Part shown: piece after piece, positions 18,260-26,310 of the stretch | How the letters are laid out: every line of letters starts with the position of its first letter | Numbering within the stretch: position 1 is the stretch's first letter | Assembly: GCF_002109495.1 (NCBI RefSeq) | Contig: NZ_LVJN01000020.1 | Coordinates: 291,001 to 355,000, forward strand | From: Magnetofaba australis IT-1 | GTDB taxonomy: Bacteria > Pseudomonadota > Magnetococcia > Magnetococcales > Magnetococcaceae | Direction of reading: 5' to 3' | DNA length: 64,000 nt | Translations under genes and position numbers: made by a program | The notes under the pieces: model-generated | What the model saw: the letters and a program-made list of their open reading frames with translations, nothing else | What the model was told of the DNA's origin: nothing | Databases searched by the model: none

Positions 18260-18451
18260 TTAAACGGAGGGTAAACTCAGGGTGTGTTGGCTATTGCCCA
18301 ACAGGGTTGTGGAATCCAAGCTCCATTGACCCTGTTCATTGCCGCCAAACGGGCGCATGGCGCCGTTCAGCACGACGGGTTCGAGCGGATTGGCAAACGG
18401 TATGGGCAGACGCGCGTTGGCGTGCAGAGTCAACAGCTTGGAACAGATCAT
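18260..18451 (-). CDS. 63-aa hypothetical protein heading the RNA-repair cluster
   Basis: A small frame starting MICSKLLTLHANARLPIPF and ending NSQHTLSLPSV, with no signal peptide, membrane segment or known motif. Reasons to think it real: an AGGGAG site eight bases before the ATG, position about 115 nt behind the best promoter of the intergenic region, and the same direction as the Ro60, rtcB and nucleotidyltransferase genes. A GC-rich perfect hairpin (CGGAGGGGC / GCCCCTCCG, 18224-18243) follows its stop. I do not recognise the family; it might instead be a non-coding leader. Confidence 0.45.
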   Translation of the reverse strand: MICSKLLTLHANARLPIPFANPLEPVVLNGAMRPFGGNEQGQWSLDSTTLLGNSQHTLSLPSV

Positions 18452-18573
18452 GGCGCGTCTCCCTATTGGAGGTGAGCAGAGTCAAAAGAGCCGGGCGTGT
18501 GGCTGAGCGGGGAGTGCGGAAGCTGCGCTTTTATGGAGCAATAACCCCACCCATTCGGCCCGGCGTGATAGGT

Positions 18574-18602
18574 ACAGTAAGCAGACCCGTCGAATGTGTC
18601 AA
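18574..18602 (-). promoter_or_regulatory. sigma70-type promoter for the RNA-repair cluster
   Basis: Minus strand: perfect TTGACA (18602-18597), 17-bp spacer, TACTGT (18579-18574). It points at the 63-aa ORF, Y-RNA-like region and Ro60 gene. It lies about 100 bp upstream of the divergent WYL regulator, so that protein could control both directions. No sigma54 (GG-N10-GC) site was seen, unlike RtcR-driven rtc operons. Confidence 0.5.
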
Positions 18603-18701
18603 CAGGTTTATTCAGTCGATTGGTCTGGATTCTGGCGCGCGATTGACGTAAGATGGTGCAACTCTCTGAAGTTTCATGATGATTTCTTAGGTTGTCAGAC
18701 T

Positions 18702-19562
18702 GTGAAAAAAACGCCGGAATCCTTGGAAAAAGCGATTCTCGCCTCCCGTGGCGGCGCGGTGCGGCTGGCGCGCCTGCGCTGGGCCGAGGAGACGCTGTAT
18801 TGGCGCGGCATGCTCAATCGCGAGGATCTGACCGCCCGCTTCGGCATCGGTCGGGCGCAGGCGGCGGCGGATCTGAAGTATCTGCTCGAACAGGTGGTGA
18901 GCGCGCGGCAGGTCACCTACGACCGCGCCGCCGCCTGGCGCTGCTATCGCGCCGCGCCGAGATTCACGCCCAAACTGGTCAAGCCGGAGCTGGCGCGCTG
19001 GCTGCGGTTGCAGAGCGGCGGGGCCGGGCTGGAGCGTCCCGGTCTGGACGGCGTGGGGCGGGTGGAGCGCGCGGTGGAGCCGCTGGTGGCTCGTGGCGTG
19101 CTCAGTGGCCTGCGCAAACAGCGCAGCGTGCGCATACGCTATCAGGCCATGACCTCGCTGGAGGAGAGCGAGCGCGTGGTGAGCTTCCACGCCGTGTATG
19201 ACAATGGCGAACAGGTGGTGGCGCGCGGTTGGTGTCATCTGAAGCAGACCTACCGCAATTTCGCCTTAAGCCGTATCTGGGAGGCGGAGCTGCTGCCCGA
19301 TGCGCCGTGGCGCGACGCCGCTGATGACGCCGACTGGCGCAATCTGATGACGCTGATTCTGGCCCCGCACCCGGATTTGAGCGATGGTCAGCGCTGCATC
19401 ACGGAGAAGGAGTGGGGCATGGTTGATGGTCGCCGTGAACTGACTCTGCGCGCGGCGTTTGTCTATAGTTTTTGTAAGAAATACTTTCTCCTGCCTGAAT
19501 TTCAATCTTTACCCGCCACGCTTCGTCCCGTGGTTTTATTGGCGCAACAGCCGGAGTCATAA
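18702..19562 (+). CDS. WYL-domain transcriptional regulator (CapW/BrxR-like)
   Basis: 286 residues from a GTG at 18702; an ATG at 18594 would add 36 unlike residues. Residues about 10-90 form a winged helix (LRWAEETLYWRGMLNREDLT, FGIGRAQAAADLKYLLEQ). A WYL-type ligand domain sits at about 145-215 (KQRSVRIRYQAMTSLEESERVVSFHAV, with YQ in place of the usual Y-x-S). A WCX-like C-terminus follows. Regulators of this build repress BREX, CBASS and other stress or defence genes until a nucleic-acid ligand is bound. Its position back-to-back with the RtcB/Ro60 cluster makes it the likely controller of that cluster, perhaps sensing RNA ends. The family call rests on fold pattern and context. Confidence 0.72.
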   Translation: MKKTPESLEKAILASRGGAVRLARLRWAEETLYWRGMLNREDLTARFGIGRAQAAADLKYLLEQVVSARQVTYDRAAAWRCYRAAPRFTPKLVKPELARWLRLQSGGAGLERPGLDGVGRVERAVEPLVARGVLSGLRKQRSVRIRYQAMTSLEESERVVSFHAVYDNGEQVVARGWCHLKQTYRNFALSRIWEAELLPDAPWRDAADDADWRNLMTLILAPHPDLSDGQRCITEKEWGMVDGRRELTLRAAFVYSFCKKYFLLPEFQSLPATLRPVVLLAQQPES

Positions 19563-19645
19563 TCCGGCGAAAGTATCGTGGGATAGCCATTCTCGCGGGT
19601 TTCCAGTAGAATATCGAACTTCGCCAACTCTTTCGCTATACAAGT

Positions 19646-20863
19646 ATGATGACGAAATTTAACCGCATCGTCTGCATCGCTCTGCTTCTTTGCGCCCTGT
19701 CTGTGAGCGGCGCGCCGGTCACCGCACAGGCCGCGCCAGGAGAGATCCTGCTGGCGAAACTCTCGGCTGACGACCAACGCCTGATGGATCTGACCTTCTG
19801 GAAATCGATCCAGGAGAGCGACGATCCCGAGCTCTATGACGCCTATCTGGCGCAGTTCCCCAACGGCATCTACGCGGTGTTGGCCAAGGTCAAGCGCGAC
19901 AAGCTGCTGGCGGCGCAACAAGAGGCGGATGATGATGTCGACGCGCCGCCAGCGCCGCCGGTCGCACAGAGCGCTCCCGAACCCGCAACGCAACGCTATG
20001 CGTTCACCATTGATGTCGAGCCTGCTGACGCGCGGGTGCGGATTCTCAATATCAAACCGCGCTACGCCCCGGGCATGCGCCTTGAGCCTGGCAGCTATCA
20101 TGTGGAGGTGAGTCGCGACGGCTATCTGAAACGCAGGCAGTGGGTCACGCTGAAACAGGCGGATCTGCGTGTGCCCATCGCCTTGAGCAAGGCGCCCAGC
20201 AAGCAGCCGAAAACGCCCTCCTGGATCACGCGGAAGGAGAGCCGTGGCGAGACCCATCTGTTGATCCAGGCCCGCAATATCACTGGCGGCCACTTTGTGA
20301 GCCAGGATCTGCAACTGCCCAGCCGTTTCAATTCCGGCGTGATCCAATACCGCATTCGTCTGGCCAATTGGAATCTGCATGAAAAGTGGATGAGCTTCGC
20401 CTCCACCAGCTTCCGCCAGGATAAAAAGAACAGCGCCTATTTGAAGTACGTCCGCGCCAGCGTAAAGGATAAGAGCGGCGAGCGCGTGATGCGCAATCTC
20501 TACACCGCAGAGGGGCGGGTGAACGGCGAGCGCAAGATCTATCTGACCAAAAACTCCAGCGTCGATCTGGCCAAACACGACTTGACCATCGATTATGTGA
20601 TCTGGATTCCAAACGATGGCTCTGGCAACGCCCGCGTCTTCCTCAATGGGCGCCCCTTCTACACCTTTACCGATCTGAGTCTGCGCCCCGACCAGCTCCA
20701 CTATCACGGCTCCGGGGTCAATCTCAAAACCATGTATGTGGACTATTACGGACCCGGCTCATCCAAGCTGTCAATGTTGGAGTCGGAGTTGACCCGCGCG
20801 CTGGCGGAGAAGGGTTATTCGGCCAAACTCCCAGAGCCCGTTTTGCTCAAACAGGGGCGATAA
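19646..20863 (+). CDS. secreted PEGA-domain protein, caspase partner
   Basis: 405 residues with a signal peptide (cleavage near TAQAAPG). Residues about 50-90 carry a short motif, FWKSIQESDDPELYDAYLAQ, that recurs almost exactly at the C-terminus of the next gene's caspase. A proline-rich linker is followed by a PEGA-like domain at about 115-180 (FTIDVEPADARVRI, PGSYHVEVSRDGYLKRRQW). A C-terminal beta-rich region (about 200-405; VFLNGRPFYTF) looks like a carbohydrate-binding jelly roll. It ends three bases before the caspase ATG, so the two are surely cotranscribed. Its role is unknown; it may present or anchor the protease. Confidence 0.7.
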   Translation: MMTKFNRIVCIALLLCALSVSGAPVTAQAAPGEILLAKLSADDQRLMDLTFWKSIQESDDPELYDAYLAQFPNGIYAVLAKVKRDKLLAAQQEADDDVDAPPAPPVAQSAPEPATQRYAFTIDVEPADARVRILNIKPRYAPGMRLEPGSYHVEVSRDGYLKRRQWVTLKQADLRVPIALSKAPSKQPKTPSWITRKESRGETHLLIQARNITGGHFVSQDLQLPSRFNSGVIQYRIRLANWNLHEKWMSFASTSFRQDKKNSAYLKYVRASVKDKSGERVMRNLYTAEGRVNGERKIYLTKNSSVDLAKHDLTIDYVIWIPNDGSGNARVFLNGRPFYTFTDLSLRPDQLHYHGSGVNLKTMYVDYYGPGSSKLSMLESELTRALAEKGYSAKLPEPVLLKQGR

Positions 20864-20866
20864 GCG

Positions 20867-22030
20867 ATGAACCGATGCCGACAGAGAGCCGCCTGTGCAA
20901 CCCTTTGGCTGTTAGGCGTCGCCTGTCTGCTCGCCATGTGGCCGTTGCATGACGCGCAGGCGGGCTTACAGCGCATAAAAGAGAGTGCGTCGCGGGGGCT
21001 GACCGTCGAACTCAAATCGCAGGATCGCCCCGACGCCAAATCCGCTGGTTCAGTGCAGCTGTACAACAAGAGCTACGCCCTGGTGATCGGCATCGACCAC
21101 TACACCAATGGCTGGCCGCCGCTCTCCAACGCCGTGCGCGACGCCAAAATGGTGGCCGACGCTCTGCGCGAGAAGGGGTTTGAGGTCACCTTCAAGCAGG
21201 ATCTGAACTCTGCGGAGTTAAAATCGGCGCTGGAGGAGTTCCATATTCTCAAAGGCGCCGATCCTCAGGCGCGGTTGTTCGTCTGGTACGCTGGCCACGG
21301 CCATACGCTGAACGGCGAAGGCTATCTGGCGCCCGCCGATGCGCCGCGCCCCACCGATAACGAAGCGCTGTTCAAACTGCGCGCGCTATCATTGCGCAAT
21401 TTTGGCGTGTATGTGCGCTCGGCGGTCTCCAAACACGTCATGGCGGTGTTCGATTCCTGCTTCTCCGGCACCATCTTCAGCGCTCAACGTTCGCTGCCCC
21501 CCGCCGCCATCACCCGCGCGGTCACAGAGCCGGTGCGGCAGTTCATCTCCTCCGGCGACGCCAAGCAGGAGGTCTCTGACGACGGCCTGTTTCGGCAGGT
21601 GTTCCTGGATGCGCTCCAAGGCAAGGGCAGCGCCGACGCCAACCGCGACGGCTACTTGACCGGCAGCGAACTGGGGCTGTTTCTCACCGATCGTCTGACC
21701 AACTTGAGCAATGCGCGGCAAACCCCACGCTATGGCAAGTTGCGCGACCGGCGTTTTGATCAGGGCGACTTTGTGTTTCAGGTGAAGCTGGCGCCGCTGC
21801 CCGCGCCCAAACCGCCGCCGCCCGCCGCGACCCCGCCATCATCGGCTCCCAGAGACAGCTCGTTGGCCGCCGAGGCCGAGCGCACCTTCTGGGAGTCGGT
21901 GCACGCCGAGGGCGACCCGGCCCTCTATCGCGCTTACCTCAAACAGTACCCCAAGGGCTACTACGCCAGCTTGGCCAGGATCTTCATCCGCAAAGCCGAG
22001 GAGCGGGCGCGGGCCGCACAGCAGCGTTAA
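20867..22030 (+). CDS. secreted caspase-fold (C14) protease
   Basis: 387 residues. An N-terminal signal or anchor segment (about 8-27) places the protease in the periplasm. The p20-like caspase fold is clear: KSYALVIGIDHYTNGWPPL opens the domain (about 63), YAGHGHTLNGEGYL supplies the catalytic His (about 143), and VFDSCFSGTIF the catalytic Cys (about 197). A Pro-rich linker (about 312-330) leads to a C-terminal FWESVHAEGDPALYRAYLKQ motif, the same interaction-like unit found in the preceding gene. Bacterial relatives (metacaspase/orthocaspase branch) cut after Arg/Lys or serve in defence and stress. The substrate is unknown. Confidence 0.86.
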   Translation: MNRCRQRAACATLWLLGVACLLAMWPLHDAQAGLQRIKESASRGLTVELKSQDRPDAKSAGSVQLYNKSYALVIGIDHYTNGWPPLSNAVRDAKMVADALREKGFEVTFKQDLNSAELKSALEEFHILKGADPQARLFVWYAGHGHTLNGEGYLAPADAPRPTDNEALFKLRALSLRNFGVYVRSAVSKHVMAVFDSCFSGTIFSAQRSLPPAAITRAVTEPVRQFISSGDAKQEVSDDGLFRQVFLDALQGKGSADANRDGYLTGSELGLFLTDRLTNLSNARQTPRYGKLRDRRFDQGDFVFQVKLAPLPAPKPPPPAATPPSSAPRDSSLAAEAERTFWESVHAEGDPALYRAYLKQYPKGYYASLARIFIRKAEERARAAQQR

Positions 22031-22177
22031 GCCGGGAAGGCAGCCCGGCGCGTTAAGCGGCGCGTCGGCGGGCGGCTCTAAATTGCGACGCTATAGATGG
22101 AATAAAGCCGAGGTTCCAAAGTCACCAAATCATTTGGCAATATAGTCACCGCAATTCAGAATTGCACAGGCTCCTCA

Positions 22178-22342
22178 ATGTTTGTGTGACACAGGTAAAG
22201 CTTGCGCTGACTATTGGCCTCCGGCTGGCCGGAGGCGGGATTCTTAAGGGTCTGTGACCCTTAAGCGGGTGTGGGCGGAGCCCACGGTGTAGCTGTTGAT
22301 CTTGGGAGCTCGAGGGCGGAGCCCTCGATATCTTCTCGCTTC
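22178..22342 (+). repeat. hairpin-string element 8 (TGTTTG head)
   Basis: TGTTTGTGTGACACAGG head, CCTCCGGCTGGCCGGAGG, CTTAAGGGTC / GACCCTTAAG, GTGGGCGGAGCCCAC, CGAGGGCGGAGCCCTCG, tail ATATCTTC. The first 150 bases of the 22031-22476 gap hold two short GC-rich inverted repeats (GCCGGG / CCCGGC) after the caspase stop and nothing else recognisable. Confidence 0.78.
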
Positions 22343-22476
22343 AAATGTCTAATTCTCTTCTGCGGCGACTATAAGAGTGATGGCAGCATCAGAGAAGACC
22401 CGCTCAATTGCTTGATCACTGCGCAGCGCGCGGCCATTGTGGATCTGGAAATATCCAGAATAACAGGAGATTGCAG

Positions 22477-22680
22477 ATGCAAAGAGCGATGGGGATGGCG
22501 TTGGCGTTGGGCGTTTTACTGGGAGGCTGCGCCAGCGATGGCCAACCGCCCACCGGGGCGGCGGACTCTAGCGCGGCGCAGGCTTCCAAACCGCACTCCG
22601 ATGACGAACTGGATCGCCTGATGGAGGAGCCGCAGAGCAAATCCACCAAATTGGGCAATCGGTCGGGCAAGTGTGAGTAG
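22477..22680 (+). CDS. small lipoprotein
   Basis: 67 residues. MQRAMGMALALGVLLGGCASDG is a textbook lipobox (LGGC), so the mature protein is about 50 residues anchored by a lipidated Cys. The remainder is hydrophilic and low-complexity (KPHSDDELDRLMEEPQSKSTK). An ACAGGAGA site lies eight bases before the ATG. It has no recognisable domain. It converges with the ABC ATPase gene, 47 bp away. Confidence 0.7.
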   Translation: MQRAMGMALALGVLLGGCASDGQPPTGAADSSAAQASKPHSDDELDRLMEEPQSKSTKLGNRSGKCE

Positions 22681-22727
22681 CGTTCGGTGAAATGCCCTTT
22701 TTCCGCCATGGCGCATGAGCGTGGTGA

Positions 22728-23648
22728 CTACTCCGCCGCCTGTGACTCCGCAGGGCGCACCTCGTCGGCGGTGAAGGTGACCCAGCTGTGGGGGTGGGAG
22801 AGGTCGAAGGTGCTCACGTGCTGGCGATGGTCCGGGTCGAAGGCGTCGCGACGGATCTCCTGAATGCACTGCGCGAAGGCTTGATCGGTCTTGATGCGCG
22901 GCGACACCGCCGTGCCGATGGGGCGTAAGGAGCGATCCACCACCACCCGGGCGCCGCGATTGACGCCGTCGCCGTCGCCGCGATCATCGGTGTAGTAGGG
23001 GGAGAGCGCCACCAGTCGGGTGCCCAGATAGACCGCCTCCTCCAGATCGTGGGTGACGAAGAACACCGTCATGCCGAACGCCTCCCACAGCTCCAACAGC
23101 AGCAGTTGCATGGTCTCGCGGGTGCCGGGGTCGAGGGCGGAGAAGGGTTCGTCCATGCACAGAATGCGCGGCTTCTGCATCAACGCCTGAGCGATGGCCA
23201 CGCGCTGACGCTGGCCGCCGGAGAGTTGATGCGGGTACTTCTCCAGGTGCCGATCCATGCCGGTTTTGGCCAGTAGATGCTCGGCCAGCTCGCAGGCCTC
23301 GGCGGGGGGCTTTTGCCACGGCCAGCCGCGCAGCCGATGCCCCGCCAGCACGTTGTCCAGCACGGTCAGGTTGGGGAACAGCGAATAGTGCTGATAGACC
23401 ACCCCACGTTCGCGGTTGGGGGTGTCCAACTGATGACCATCCAGCCACACCTGCCCGCCCGCCGGGCGATCCTGCCCGATGATAATGCGTAGAAGAGTGG
23501 ACTTGCCGCACCCCGAAGGCCCCACCACGGTGACCAGTTCGCCTGCGGCCACGGAGAGGTCGATGTTGTCCAGCACCACCTTGCCGCCGAAGGCCTGATA
23601 GAGGTCCTCCACGTGCAGCAGGGTCGAATTGCGAAAGCGGTCGGGCAT
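22728..23648 (-). CDS. ABC transporter ATPase (NitT/TauT/urea type)
   Basis: 306 residues; the nucleotide-binding subunit of a nitrate/taurine/urea-type importer. Walker A GPSGCGKSTLL (about 41), signature LSGGQRQRVAIAQAL (about 142), Walker B ILCMDEPFSALD (about 163) and the switch His in VTHDLEEAV are all intact. The tail beyond residue 220 is longer than in SsuB/TauB and is the kind seen in the urea-carboxylase-region transporters. The permease and substrate-binding genes follow upstream in the same direction but are separated by hairpin elements 9 and 10. Confidence 0.9.
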   Translation of the reverse strand: MPDRFRNSTLLHVEDLYQAFGGKVVLDNIDLSVAAGELVTVVGPSGCGKSTLLRIIIGQDRPAGGQVWLDGHQLDTPNRERGVVYQHYSLFPNLTVLDNVLAGHRLRGWPWQKPPAEACELAEHLLAKTGMDRHLEKYPHQLSGGQRQRVAIAQALMQKPRILCMDEPFSALDPGTRETMQLLLLELWEAFGMTVFFVTHDLEEAVYLGTRLVALSPYYTDDRGDGDGVNRGARVVVDRSLRPIGTAVSPRIKTDQAFAQCIQEIRRDAFDPDHRQHVSTFDLSHPHSWVTFTADEVRPAESQAAE

Positions 23649-23751
23649 GTTCTACTCCGAATAGCGAACTTGTCAGTCTATCTTCTTGTGAAATATAGCG
23701 GCTAGATTCCAAAGTTGATGCACAAGACTCCATACGTGCGCAAAAGCAAAA

Positions 23752-23860
23752 CTCACGAGGGTCCAGGGAAATCATTTCCCTGGCGGGTCGAGGGCAGAGC
23801 CCTCGCGGGTCCAGGGCGGCGCCCTGGTCGGGGTCTGGGGCGAAGCCCCAGTCTCTTTTC
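23752..23860 (+). repeat. hairpin-string element 9
   Basis: Third head type AACTCACGAGGGTCCAGG, then GGGAAATCATTTCCC, CGAGGGCAGAGCCCTCG, CCAGGGCGGCGCCCTGG and CTGGGGCGAAGCCCCAG. It sits between the ATPase and permease genes, opposite to their direction. Confidence 0.8.
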
Positions 23861-23899
23861 GCTTCAACAGCATTCCACCAAGTTCAGCTCGAACACCAC

Positions 23900-24727
23900 C
23901 TATGCATCGCGATCATGCCAGGGATAGACCCAGCGCACGGTCAGCCGCAGCAGCCAATCCATGGTGAAGCCCAACAGGGTGATCCACGCCACATAGGGGA
24001 TGATCACATCCATGGCCAGATAGCGCCGCACCAGATAGATGCGATAGCCCAGGCCGTCGGTGGAGGCCACCGCTTCGGCGGCGATGAGGAACAGCCACGC
24101 CGCGCCCAGGGTGAGGCGGGTGGTGTTGATCAAGCGCGGCATGATCTGCGGCAGCACCACCCGATAGACCACACCCAGTTGGGTGGCGCCCAGGGTCAGC
24201 GCCTTGATGATCTGCTCATGGGGAATGGCGCGGGTGGCCAAGTGGATATCCCGTGAGATGACAAACACCGTGCCGATGAAGATCAGCATCACTTTGGCCT
24301 CTTCGCCGACGCCGAAGACGATGAACAGAATCGGCAACAGGGTCAGCGGCGGGATGATGCTGAGTACGGTGAGCAGGGGATTGAGCGCCGCGCGCAGGGT
24401 GGGGAACAGCGCGGTGTTGAGGCCGATCAGCAGGCCCAGCACCGCGCTCAAGGCCATCCCAATGCCCAGCCTGCTGAGGCTGGCGAGGGTGTCCATCCAC
24501 AGCAGGATTTCGCCGCTGCGGCGGTCGGGTTCGGTGGCCAAGCGCCAGAAGGCGTCGGCCATTTTGCCGAAGCCGGGCATGAGCTTGTCGTGGGGGTTGT
24601 CCGCCAGACGGATCTGCGAGGCGACGGCGTAGAGCGCGACCAGCAACAGCAGCGGCAGCAGCGCCAGGATGATGCGGGTCCAGCGGCCGGGCTGGGCGTG
24701 CAGGCCGGACAAACGGCGGATTTTCAA
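23900..24727 (-). CDS. ABC transporter permease
   Basis: 275 residues with six predicted membrane segments, starting at IILALLPLLLLVALYAVAS. The binding-protein-dependent transport loop (EAA-like) is visible around IIKALTLGATQLGVVYRVVLPQIM. It belongs to the SsuC/TauC/NrtB family and forms the membrane channel with the ATPase at 22728-23648 and the binding protein at 25017-26081. The aromatic end YPWHDRDA is conserved in urea-type members. The start is not tightly defined. Confidence 0.88.
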   Translation of the reverse strand: MKIRRLSGLHAQPGRWTRIILALLPLLLLVALYAVASQIRLADNPHDKLMPGFGKMADAFWRLATEPDRRSGEILLWMDTLASLSRLGIGMALSAVLGLLIGLNTALFPTLRAALNPLLTVLSIIPPLTLLPILFIVFGVGEEAKVMLIFIGTVFVISRDIHLATRAIPHEQIIKALTLGATQLGVVYRVVLPQIMPRLINTTRLTLGAAWLFLIAAEAVASTDGLGYRIYLVRRYLAMDVIIPYVAWITLLGFTMDWLLRLTVRWVYPWHDRDA

Positions 24728-24819
24728 GAGCCAAGCCTCCCAGATCGTCGAAGAAATCTAAGCGCCAGAAACGAGCATGCGGAACGTACAATAATAGCGA
24801 GCGCGCACAGAGTAAGAAC

Positions 24820-24954
24820 TAACGAGGGTCCAGGGAAATCATTTCCCTGGTGGGTGCAGGGCAAAGCCCTGCCGGGTCACGGGCAGAGCCCGTGCGGGTT
24901 GAGGGCAGCGCCCTCATGGGGTTTGGGGCGAAGCCCCAACATCTTTCATCATCC
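24820..24954 (+). repeat. hairpin-string element 10
   Basis: ACGAGGGTCCAGG head, then GGGAAATCATTTCCC, GCAGGGCAAAGCCCTGC, ACGGGCAGAGCCCGT, TGAGGGCAGCGCCCTCA and TTGGGGCGAAGCCCCAA, tail CATCTTTCATC. Five hairpins with five different stems in one element. Confidence 0.8.
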
Positions 24955-24979
24955 AAACTATCAGAAGAAGTATCACCCG

Positions 24980-25016
24980 GTCCCCACACACTCTGCGGGG
25001 ACCGGGATAAACACTC
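24980..25016 (-). terminator. hairpin after the binding-protein gene
   Basis: GGTCCCCACACACTCTGCGGGGACC forms a stem GGTCCCC / GGGGACC, placed directly after the stop of the binding-protein gene on the minus strand. It may end or stabilise that transcript. Confidence 0.5.
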
Positions 25017-26081
25017 TTACAGCTTGCCGTCGGCGGCCATCTGCATGTAGGTCGCGTCGAAGCGCAGTTTGACGAAATCGGCGTTGCCCCACACCGAGCC
25101 GTCGGGATAGGCGATGCCGATGAAGGTCTCATCGCTGGCGCCGTTGCCGTAGAGCCCATGGTCAAAGGAGAACTTGGCCACAAAGCGCATGGTGTCCTTC
25201 AACTGCTGACTGCGGCTGAATTCGGCGGCCTGCTTGGGCTCGTAGAACATGCGCGTGGTGCGCAACTGGGCCTGGAATTCGGCTTCGGAGCCGCCCGCTT
25301 GCGCGGCCATGCTGCTCAGGGCTTGTTGGGTTTTGGCGCCGCCTTGGGACATCTGCCCCATGGCCTCATACCAGGCGCCGGTGACCGCGCGTTTGCAGGC
25401 GTCATCGGCGTCGGTGCGCACCATGATGGTGTCGATGATCTCGCCGGGGATCTGCGCCGAGTCAAACACATTGACCACGCCGGGCTGCTGCAGGGCGGTC
25501 ATGACGATGGGGTTCCAGGTGACGAAGGCGTCGCCGTCGGCCGCTGCGGCGATGAGGCCGCCCAGGTCGGCGTCGCTGGTGTTGACCACCGACAGATCCC
25601 TCTCCGCCATGCCGTTTTTATCCAGCGCGCGGGCCAGCAGGTAGTGGCTCACCGACAGCTCCACCAGCTTCACCGGTTTGCTCTTGAGAGAGTGGACGGA
25701 AGCCTTGTTGTCGGCGGATTTGACTAAAATGGCGTCGTTGCCGTTGCTGAAGTCGCCCACCACCAGCACGGTGGTGTCCACCCCGCCCACCGCCGGGATG
25801 GTCAGACCATCCATATTGGTCACGGTGACGCCGTCGAAGCTGCCGGCGGTGTACTGATTGACGCTCTCAATGTAGTCGTTGATGAGGGTGAATTGCAGAT
25901 CCACGCCCATCTTTTTGCCCCAACGGGCGGCGATGCCAGAGTCCTGGATATACCCCACCGGCTCCCAACCGGTGTAGTGGGACCAGGCGATGTGGCAGCG
26001 CGGCGCGGCGGCGTGGGCGGCGCTGGCGGAGAGCAGGGTCAGACCGATCAGGGCGCGGCTGAAATGGCGAATCAGGCTCAT
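25017..26081 (-). CDS. periplasmic substrate-binding protein, urea-transporter-like
   Basis: 354 residues with a signal peptide ending ASAAHAAAP. It belongs to the type-2 periplasmic binding fold used by nitrate, taurine and aromatic-sulfonate importers, and most resembles the subfamily found in urea-carboxylase regions (WSHYTGWEPVGYIQDSGI, NDYIESVNQYTAGSFDGVT, VVLVGDFSNGNDAI-like). The true ligand is unproven because no urea carboxylase or urease gene is in the window. It starts a three-gene importer, with TelA and related genes further upstream in the same direction. The start at 26081 gives the signal peptide directly; the longer frame adds 24 unlikely residues. Confidence 0.85.
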   Translation of the reverse strand: MSLIRHFSRALIGLTLLSASAAHAAAPRCHIAWSHYTGWEPVGYIQDSGIAARWGKKMGVDLQFTLINDYIESVNQYTAGSFDGVTVTNMDGLTIPAVGGVDTTVLVVGDFSNGNDAILVKSADNKASVHSLKSKPVKLVELSVSHYLLARALDKNGMAERDLSVVNTSDADLGGLIAAAADGDAFVTWNPIVMTALQQPGVVNVFDSAQIPGEIIDTIMVRTDADDACKRAVTGAWYEAMGQMSQGGAKTQQALSSMAAQAGGSEAEFQAQLRTTRMFYEPKQAAEFSRSQQLKDTMRFVAKFSFDHGLYGNGASDETFIGIAYPDGSVWGNADFVKLRFDATYMQMAADGKL

Positions 26082-26162
26082 GGCGATTTCCTCGTGATGG
26101 CGTCGTATGTGGTGCGTTGAATAAGGTGGTGCATACAAAACTGAACAATACAACGTGGCAGG

Positions 26163-26250
26163 AGAGAGACTGGGGCGTTGCCCCAGACCCCACGAGGGCG
26201 CCGCCCTCGACCCGCCAGGGAAATGATTTCCCTGGACCCTCGTGAGTTAA
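26163..26250 (-). repeat. hairpin-string element 11 (reverse)
   Basis: Third head type on the minus strand, GGGAAATCATTTCCC, CGAGGGCGGCGCCCTCG and CTGGGGCAACGCCCCAG. It lies upstream of the binding-protein start. Confidence 0.78.
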
Positions 26251-26310
26251 CTTTCCGCGCTAGCGCAGAGAGTCGCGTGTTCAATTTTGGCATATGGCAA
26301 TAAAAAGCGT

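Noticed and set aside
18452-18701. Sigma54 promoter for the rtcB/Ro60 cluster
   Set aside because: No GG-N10-GC pair at a suitable place; a TTGACA/TACTGT promoter explains the start better.
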